Shown: one piece after another, positions 59,660 through 64,000 of the stretch | Numbering within the stretch: the first letter of the stretch is position 1 | How the letters are laid out: every line of letters starts with the position of its first letter | Assembly (NCBI GenBank): GCA_945830575.1 | Contig: CALZZE010000003.1 | Coordinates: 1-64,000, forward strand | DNA length: 64,000 nt | From: an uncultured Subdoligranulum sp. | GTDB taxonomy: Bacteria > Bacillota > Clostridia > Oscillospirales > Ruminococcaceae | Reading direction: 5' to 3' | Position numbers and translations under genes: made by a program | The notes under the pieces: model-generated | The model's database searches: none | The model's input: only the letters and a program-made list of their open reading frames with translations | What the model was told of the DNA's origin: nothing

Positions 59660-59740
59660 ATGAAACGAACGAAGGGGATTTCCCTGTTGGCCGCGCTGCT
59701 GGCTGGGGTGTGTCTCGGCGGCGCGGCAGCTGACCCGGTG
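59660..59740 (+). pseudogene. Signal-peptide remnant of a secreted-protein gene (paralogue of 4421-5173)
   Basis: MKRTKGISLLAALLAGVCLG followed by GAAADP parallels the signal region of the 4421 gene. A CAAAATGTTACAG block also lies about 165 bases upstream (59491-59503), as it does before 4421. After about 25 codons the frame runs into unrelated antisense sequence and ends. Only the start of the gene survives. Confidence 0.6.
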
Positions 59741-59741
59741 G

Positions 59742-59827
59742 CGCACGGATCCCACCAGCAGCTCCCGCTGCTCCTGCTGATGTTCGTCGGCAAAGCGCTC
59801 CGCTGCGTTTGGGATTTGTTCGTTCAT
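59742..59827 (-). pseudogene. 5' fragment of an unidentified gene
   Basis: From ATG 59827, preceded by AAAAAGGAGTGGGGATCC, the sequence reads MNEQIPNAAERFADEHQQEQ then RELL before losing coding character. It looks like a genuine start followed by a deletion junction with the secreted-protein remnant on the other strand. No function can be given. Confidence 0.35.
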
Positions 59828-59870
59828 GGATCCCCACTCCTTTTTCTGTCTGACATCGCTATACCACAAA

Positions 59871-59901
59871 CGCCGCAGACGTTCCAGCCTGCGGCGCTGT
59901 T
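59871..59901. terminator. Putative terminator hairpin
   Basis: CGCCGCAG and CTGCGGCG pair around ACGTTCCAGC, followed on the plus strand by CTGTTTTGTT. Confidence 0.55.
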
Positions 59902-60135
59902 TTGTTCCGCTTCCTGCTGGCAAAAGGGAACTCGATGTTATTTATGAAGCAGAACCTTGAAAACAGAACGATCTTCCTTCCCCGGCAGGATACAGCGGGG
60001 CTGACAATACGCGGCGTGACAGGCGCAGGAACCAACCGGGAAGGGAGCAAAGCGACGGAATCTCCAATGGACAGGCAAAAAGATGCCCGAAACTCATATA
60101 CTGTGTTGTACCATATCACGCCGGGAGGAGGCTCT
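59902..60135. other. Non-coding stretch before the recombinase operon
   Basis: The track ORF that starts at 59902 has no ribosome site and is not convincing before the ATG at 60136. I see no motif I can name here; the recombinase operon promoter may lie within. Confidence 0.4.
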
Positions 60136-60261
60136 ATGAACACGACATCTTTTGAAGTCACTGAAAAATTTCAGTCGGAAAGCGAAAAAGAACGGAAAGA
60201 AAATTTTTGTCGAATCATCGAACAATATATTAGCGAAAAATTGGAACACCCCACGGATTGA
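60136..60261 (+). CDS. Small protein upstream of the serine recombinases
   Basis: A 41-residue acidic/basic helical product (MNTTSFEVTEKFQSESEKER, KENFCRIIEQYISEKLEHPT) with a strong GGGAGGAGGCTCT ribosome site. It lies 83 bp before the first recombinase gene in the same direction. Serine integrase systems often use a small, unrelated recombination directionality factor, and this is a candidate by position only. No helix-turn-helix is visible. Confidence 0.55.
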   Translation: MNTTSFEVTEKFQSESEKERKENFCRIIEQYISEKLEHPTD

Positions 60262-60286
60262 CCTGCTCCATTTCCTGACATTGTAA
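60258..60286 (+). promoter_or_regulatory. Possible promoter of recombinase genes
   Basis: TTGACC, 17-bp spacer, TTGTAA, about 60 bases before the first recombinase start and overlapping the end of the small gene. The -10 is weak. Confidence 0.3.
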
Positions 60287-60344
60287 AATGTTGGCACGAA
60301 GCGTATGATTGATTTGAGCGATTGGAGCAGAAGAAAGGAGCGAT

Positions 60345-61910
60345 ATGAGAGCTGCAATTTATTGCCGTTTAAGCAAGGAAGACCGGGTGACAAACGGCGA
60401 ATCAGAGAGCATTCAGAATCAAAAATCCATGTTGATTCAATACGCGATTGAGAAAGGACTGGATATTTATCAGATTTATTCCGACGAGGATTATTCCGGT
60501 GTGGACCGTTCCCGTCCGGCCTTCAACGCCATGATCCAGGATGCCAGCGAACATAAATTTGATGTGGTCATTGCCAAAACCCAGTCCCGGTTTACCCGCG
60601 ATATGGAACTGGTGGAGCGTTACCTGCACGGCAAATTCCCGGAGTGGGGCATTCGTTTCATTGCGGTGGTGGACCACGCAGACACGGCTGACCAGTATAA
60701 CAAAAAGGCACGGCAGATCAACGGCCTGATCAACGAATGGTATCTGGAGGATCTGTCTGAAAACGTTCGTTCCGTGATGCGGCACAAGCAGCTTACCGGG
60801 CAGTTTATCGGGTCTTTCGCGCCCTACGGGTATGCCAAGGACCCGAACGATCACAATCATCTGGTGATCGACCCGGAGGCCGCCGTTGTGGTCAGACGGA
60901 TTTTTCAGATGGCGATACAGGGCCATGGCTACCGGTCCATCGTCTCGACTCTGAATTCGGAAGGCGTGCCGAATCCGACCATGTACAAAAGAATGCATGG
61001 TGACAACATTTTCAGCCCTCATGATAAAGGGCAGACGCAGGGCTTGTGGAGTGTGGGAACCATCTATCTGATCCTGCACAGGGAAATTTATATCGGCAAT
61101 CTTGTGCAGGGCAAGCAGCACCGGATCAGTTACAAATCCAAAAAAATCAAAGTTCTGCCAAAGTCGCAGTGGATCGTGGTGCCCGATACCCATGAGCCGA
61201 TCATTTCCAAAGAGGATTTCGAGATGGTGCAGATGATGCGGTCCTCCGGTCATGCGAGTCAGCTTGGAACCATGACCAGACCGCTGTGCGGGTTGGTCCG
61301 CTGTGCCTGCTGCGGCAGTGTGATGAGCCTCAATGGAAGGGCCAGAGAAACCAAGGAGGGCGGCCCCTTCCGGGAATTCCGCTGTCCCCTGCACATCCGG
61401 GCGCCCCATCTTTGCAGATCAAACTGCATCTCGATGCTCGCGGTGGAAAAAATGGTCCAGGAAAAAGTGCAGGAGCTGGTCAGGGAAAATCTGGAACCGG
61501 ATTCTCCCGCCATGAGGCAAATTGAAGAGCAATGGATGGAACACCGGGGAAACGGGCGGGAGGAACTGGAAAGGGTCCAGGAGGAGATCCGCCAAAGGGA
61601 AAACATTCTGAAAAACCTGTACCAGGACCGCTGCAACGGTGTGCTGGATCAGTCTCAGTTCAAGGAGCTGCAGTGGGCCTATACGAATGAGAAAAATGCG
61701 TTGGAACAGCGTTTACAGAAACTGGAAAGGGCGCTTGCGGATACGAGATCCCAGGAGGAGCACCGCAAGGCTTTTCAGGAGAAGGTGCGCTCCATTGGTC
61801 AGGTGGAGACGATGTCACGGGAACTGGCGTTTCAGCTGATGGAAGCTGTCCGCGTATGGCCCAAGGAAAAAAAGAAGCCGCGCAAGGTGGAGATCATTTG
61901 GAGGTTTTAA
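60345..61910 (+). CDS. Large serine recombinase 1
   Basis: A 521-residue site-specific recombinase. The resolvase-type catalytic domain has the nucleophile Ser10 in IYCRLSKED, then SIQNQKSML, YSDEDYSGVDRSRPAFNAM and KTQSRFTRDMELVERYL. A recombinase domain follows (PYGYAKDPNDHNHLVIDPEAAVVVRRIFQMA ... GVPNPTMYKR). A zinc ribbon (CACCGSVM ... CPLHIR ... CRSNC) and a long coiled coil (ELERVQEEIRQRENILKNL) complete the large serine recombinase plan. Complete length; GAAAGGAGCGAT precedes the ATG. The next recombinase starts one base after its stop codon, so the two are expressed together, as in CcrA/CcrB-type pairs. Confidence 0.93.
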   Translation: MRAAIYCRLSKEDRVTNGESESIQNQKSMLIQYAIEKGLDIYQIYSDEDYSGVDRSRPAFNAMIQDASEHKFDVVIAKTQSRFTRDMELVERYLHGKFPEWGIRFIAVVDHADTADQYNKKARQINGLINEWYLEDLSENVRSVMRHKQLTGQFIGSFAPYGYAKDPNDHNHLVIDPEAAVVVRRIFQMAIQGHGYRSIVSTLNSEGVPNPTMYKRMHGDNIFSPHDKGQTQGLWSVGTIYLILHREIYIGNLVQGKQHRISYKSKKIKVLPKSQWIVVPDTHEPIISKEDFEMVQMMRSSGHASQLGTMTRPLCGLVRCACCGSVMSLNGRARETKEGGPFREFRCPLHIRAPHLCRSNCISMLAVEKMVQEKVQELVRENLEPDSPAMRQIEEQWMEHRGNGREELERVQEEIRQRENILKNLYQDRCNGVLDQSQFKELQWAYTNEKNALEQRLQKLERALADTRSQEEHRKAFQEKVRSIGQVETMSRELAFQLMEAVRVWPKEKKKPRKVEIIWRF

Positions 61911-61911
61911 G

Positions 61912-63450
61912 ATGAAAGCAGCCATTTATTGCCGCCTGAGCGATGAAGATGAACGGATCGTCGATGAATCGGAGAGCATCCAGAACCAGAAAGCCATGCT
62001 GCTGCACTTTGCACTGGAGCAGGGCTATGACGTGGTGGGCATTTATGTGGACGAAAACTGGTCCGGTGCGGACCGTAACCGTCCGGCCTTCAACCAGATG
62101 CTGCGTGCGGCGGAAAAGCGGGAGTTTGAAATTCTGCTGGTGAAAACGCAGGCACGGTTCTCGCGGGACGCAGAGCTGACCGAGCTTTGCCTGCACCGGA
62201 AATTCCCGGAATGGGGCATCCGGTTCCTCTCCCTTGTGGACCATGCGGACACAGACAACGCCGCCAACAAAAAAACACGCCAGATCAACGCGCTGGTGGA
62301 TGAGTGGTATCTGGAGGACATATCCCGCAATGTGAGGGCCTCTCTGGAAACCATGCGGCAGCAGGGCAAAAATGTGGCCTCGCTGGCGCTGTACGGGTAT
62401 CTCAAGGATCCGCAGGACCGGCATCACCTGATTCCTGACCCGGCAGCATCACAGGTGGTACGGGCCATTTTTCACATGGCCAGCAAGGGGATGGGGGCTT
62501 CCAACATCGCATTGATTTTGAACACCCAGAACATTCCCTGCCCCAGTCAATACCGGCAGTTCCGGGACGACAAGCTGCATACCATGGAAAAACGGATGTG
62601 GAATGACGTTTCGGTGACCAACATCCTGAAAAATCCTACCTATACAGGAGATATGGTGCAGGGGCGCATCCGCAGCAGCGGTTACAAGACGCAAAAGCGG
62701 GTCCGTGTCCCGAAAGAAGAATGGGCCGTGGTACCCAACACCCATGAGGCGTTGGTGGAGAAAGAGGTGTTCGAGAAAATCCAGCAGCAGATGGCAGAGC
62801 GCCGGGTCCAGTCCCAGCGCCCTCCCAAAATACGGCCGCTTTCCGGGCTGGTCAAATGCGGCGTTTGCGGCGGCAACATGATTTTTTCCGGCAATGACCG
62901 GGTCTGCGCGGCGGATGGCTACCCCGGCGGCATCATGCGTTGCAGCCGCAACCGGAGCAACCCGATGGAATGTCAGCCCAACAAAATCCGGCTGTACCTG
63001 CTGGAGGAGGAGGTACAAAAGCGGATCCGCGGCTTTCTCAAGCATTACTATCTTCCAAGCGAAGTACCTCCTTTGCCGAGGGGGAAGGAGAACGAGACCA
63101 TCGGGAAGAAACGGCGTCAGCTGGAAACGGAACTGCAGCGGTGCACAACGCTGGCAAAGCAGTTGTATCTGGAAAAGTGTCAGGGCCGTTTGAGTACCGA
63201 GGCCTTCATGCAGAAGAATGCCGAGCTGAGCCGGCAACAGGCAGCTGCCCAGATGGAGCTGAATCAGCTGCCCCGCGACTGCTCCGTCCGCCTGATGAAC
63301 AACGAGGAAAAACAGCAGAAATTGCTGCGTATGAGGGTGCTGAAGGATTCCCTGATCCTGGACAGGGAACTGTGCCGTTCTGTGATCCGTGAGATTATTG
63401 TCCATCCGGCGCCGCCCACCGGCAAAATCGAGATACATTGGAAATTCTGA
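61912..63450 (+). CDS. Large serine recombinase 2
   Basis: A 512-residue large serine recombinase, clearly related to the first but diverged. The nucleophile is Ser10 in IYCRLSDED; SIQNQKAML, YVDENWSGADRNRPAFNQM and KTQARFSRDAELTELCL follow. The recombinase domain has YGYLKDPQDRHHLIPDPAASQVVRAIFHMA. The zinc ribbon is CGVCGGNM ... CSRNRSNPMEC, and a coiled coil closes the protein (KNAELSRQQAAAQMELNQL). It ends 45 bp before the right junction of the element, the expected place for an integrase acting at that site. GGTTTTAAG gives only a weak ribosome site, so translation is probably coupled to the first gene. Confidence 0.93.
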   Translation: MKAAIYCRLSDEDERIVDESESIQNQKAMLLHFALEQGYDVVGIYVDENWSGADRNRPAFNQMLRAAEKREFEILLVKTQARFSRDAELTELCLHRKFPEWGIRFLSLVDHADTDNAANKKTRQINALVDEWYLEDISRNVRASLETMRQQGKNVASLALYGYLKDPQDRHHLIPDPAASQVVRAIFHMASKGMGASNIALILNTQNIPCPSQYRQFRDDKLHTMEKRMWNDVSVTNILKNPTYTGDMVQGRIRSSGYKTQKRVRVPKEEWAVVPNTHEALVEKEVFEKIQQQMAERRVQSQRPPKIRPLSGLVKCGVCGGNMIFSGNDRVCAADGYPGGIMRCSRNRSNPMECQPNKIRLYLLEEEVQKRIRGFLKHYYLPSEVPPLPRGKENETIGKKRRQLETELQRCTTLAKQLYLEKCQGRLSTEAFMQKNAELSRQQAAAQMELNQLPRDCSVRLMNNEEKQQKLLRMRVLKDSLILDRELCRSVIREIIVHPAPPTGKIEIHWKF

Positions 63451-63463
63451 AGGGGAGTGAAAA

Positions 63464-63498
63464 CACCTCAAACAGGTGCCGTCTGTATTCACGGGTGG
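63464..63498. other. Right junction of element (att-like)
   Basis: Element sequence ends CCGTCTGTATTCACGGG and host coding sequence resumes with TGGCCGGAACAGGCC. A small inverted repeat CACCT-CAAAC-AGGTG (63464-63478) lies just inside the boundary. TGG is shared with the left junction. Confidence 0.6.
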
Positions 63499-64000
63499 CC
63501 GGAACAGGCCATCCGTGCCAACATTCTGGCGCAGATTTCTCTGGCGCTCAACCGGGTGTGGACCGAGTGGTACCCCAGCCGGGGATACAGCTTCAACATC
63601 AGCGGCAGCCCCGGCTATGACCAGATCTACACCAGCGGCCGCACCGTGTTTGCCGTGATGGAGCGCATCACCGCCGAGCTGTTCTCCACCTACGTGCGCC
63701 GCACCGGCGACGCGGAGCCGTATTTCACCGAATACTGCGACGGCAAGACGGTGACCTGCCCCGGCATGAAACAGTGGGGCACCGTGGACCGGGCCAACGA
63801 GGGCATGAACGCCCTGCAAATTCTGCGGTACTACTACGGCAGCCGGGTGCAGCTGGTCACCACCAACAAAATCGCCGCCATCCCGGAAAGCTACCCCGGC
63901 AGCCCGCTGCGGCGGGGCTCCACCGGCACGGCGGTGAACACGCTGCAAAAGCAGTTGGCCCGCATCGCCAAGGATTATCCCAGCTTTGGCAAGCCGGACG
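63496..64000 (+). pseudogene. 3' part of interrupted SleC-like protein (runs off window)
   Basis: Open frame from the junction: WPEQAIRANILAQISLALNR, TEWYPSRGYSFNISGSPGYDQ, TYVRRTGDAEPYFTEYCDGK, CPGMKQWGTVDRANEGMNAL and ILRYYYGSRVQLV, the rest of the SpoIID-like domain of SleC-type proteins. The start of a peptidoglycan-binding PG_binding_1 domain follows (SPLRRGSTGTAVNTLQKQLARIAKDYP), and the sequence runs past the window edge. It has no start codon or ribosome site of its own in a sensible place, so it should be expressed only after the element is removed. It is the continuation of the fragment at 3187-3765. Confidence 0.85.

Larger units (their letters stand above)
3763..63498. mobile_element. 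59.7-kb putative serine-recombinase element interrupting a sleC-like gene
   Basis: The left boundary falls in the sleC-like gene at TGG 3763-3765, and the right boundary at TGG 63496-63498 in the remainder of the same gene. Removing the intervening 59,733 bp gives an uninterrupted frame through the conserved EIYPSWPEQ region. Two adjacent large serine recombinase genes end 45 bp from the right boundary, the usual position for an element's own integrases. This layout matches 'skin' elements and other serine-integrase islands. Inside, no relaxase, type IV secretion, capsid, terminase or replication gene was recognised; most cargo is envelope, regulatory and transport genes with host-like base composition. 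The alternatives are a rearranged smaller element or a scaffold error. Confidence 0.68.

Noticed and set aside
3763-63498. Prophage or integrative conjugative element
   Set aside because: No capsid, terminase, tail, lysis, relaxase, coupling protein or type IV secretion genes were found; only the recombinases and split target support mobility.

Overview
The window is GC-rich, gene-dense DNA that looks like an anaerobic, spore-forming gut Firmicute of the Oscillospiraceae/Ruminococcaceae type. The grounds are AGGAGG-type ribosome sites, a T-box riboswitch, a SleC-like spore-cortex protein, a LytS-type kinase, SpoIIE/RsbU-type and PASTA proteins, double-glycine leader peptides and IPRTG-type wall anchors. 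No rRNA, tRNA, CRISPR array, phage structural genes or conjugation genes were seen. The first 15 bases are the end of the Tn5/Nextera mosaic-end adapter, so base 1 is an artefact at a contig edge.

Main observation: a gene for a SleC-like peptidoglycan/cortex protein is split. Its 5' part is at 3187-3765 and its 3' part runs from 63496 off the window. Joining the halves at a shared TGG restores the reading frame (...EIYPSW|PEQAIRA...). Two tandem large serine recombinases (60345-63450) end 45 bp from the right junction. The 59.7 kb between therefore behaves like an integrated element, in an arrangement like the sporulation 'skin' elements that interrupt and then restore a spore gene. It carries no transfer functions. 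A rearrangement or mis-assembly remains possible.

Layout. 0-3.8 kb (outside the element): GPH sugar symporter, PASTA protein, YihY/BrkB membrane protein, 5' half of the sleC-like gene. 4-6.3 kb: double-glycine leader peptide, secreted protein, two cyclic-nucleotide-binding-fold proteins. 6.4-15.2 kb: sensor-linked MscS channel, degenerate dUTPase-like protein, ECF sigma factor, condensation-type acyltransferase, divergent response regulator and histidine kinase, small peptide. 15.2-23.6 kb: giant anchored surface protein, RsbU-like phosphatase, MITE, DUF5684-type membrane protein. 23.8-31.8 kb: M13 peptidase lipoprotein, two-gene ABC exporter, MacB-type adaptor/ATPase/permease system. 32-40.4 kb: subtilase, gutted GDPD gene, anchored C1 peptidase. 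40.8-46.4 kb: third cyclic-nucleotide-fold protein, lipoproteins including PSD-like and prephenate-dehydratase-like ones, PAP2 phosphatase, two double-glycine peptides. 46.4-60 kb: a gene graveyard, including a T-box-controlled but internally deleted trpB and a decayed Nif11/LanM/acyl-ligase/ACP/GNAT cluster. 60.1-63.5 kb: small ORF and recombinases, then the rest of the sleC-like gene.

Two promoter families recur across the element. One is CTGTAAC-N16/17-CATATAT (ECF-sigma-like), in front of leader peptides, lipoproteins and small peptides. The other is a pair of TTGTnC boxes 11 bp apart placed 12 bp before a -10, at nine positions. They suggest a coordinated envelope/secretion programme; the ECF sigma factor and the two-component system are candidate regulators, by inference only.
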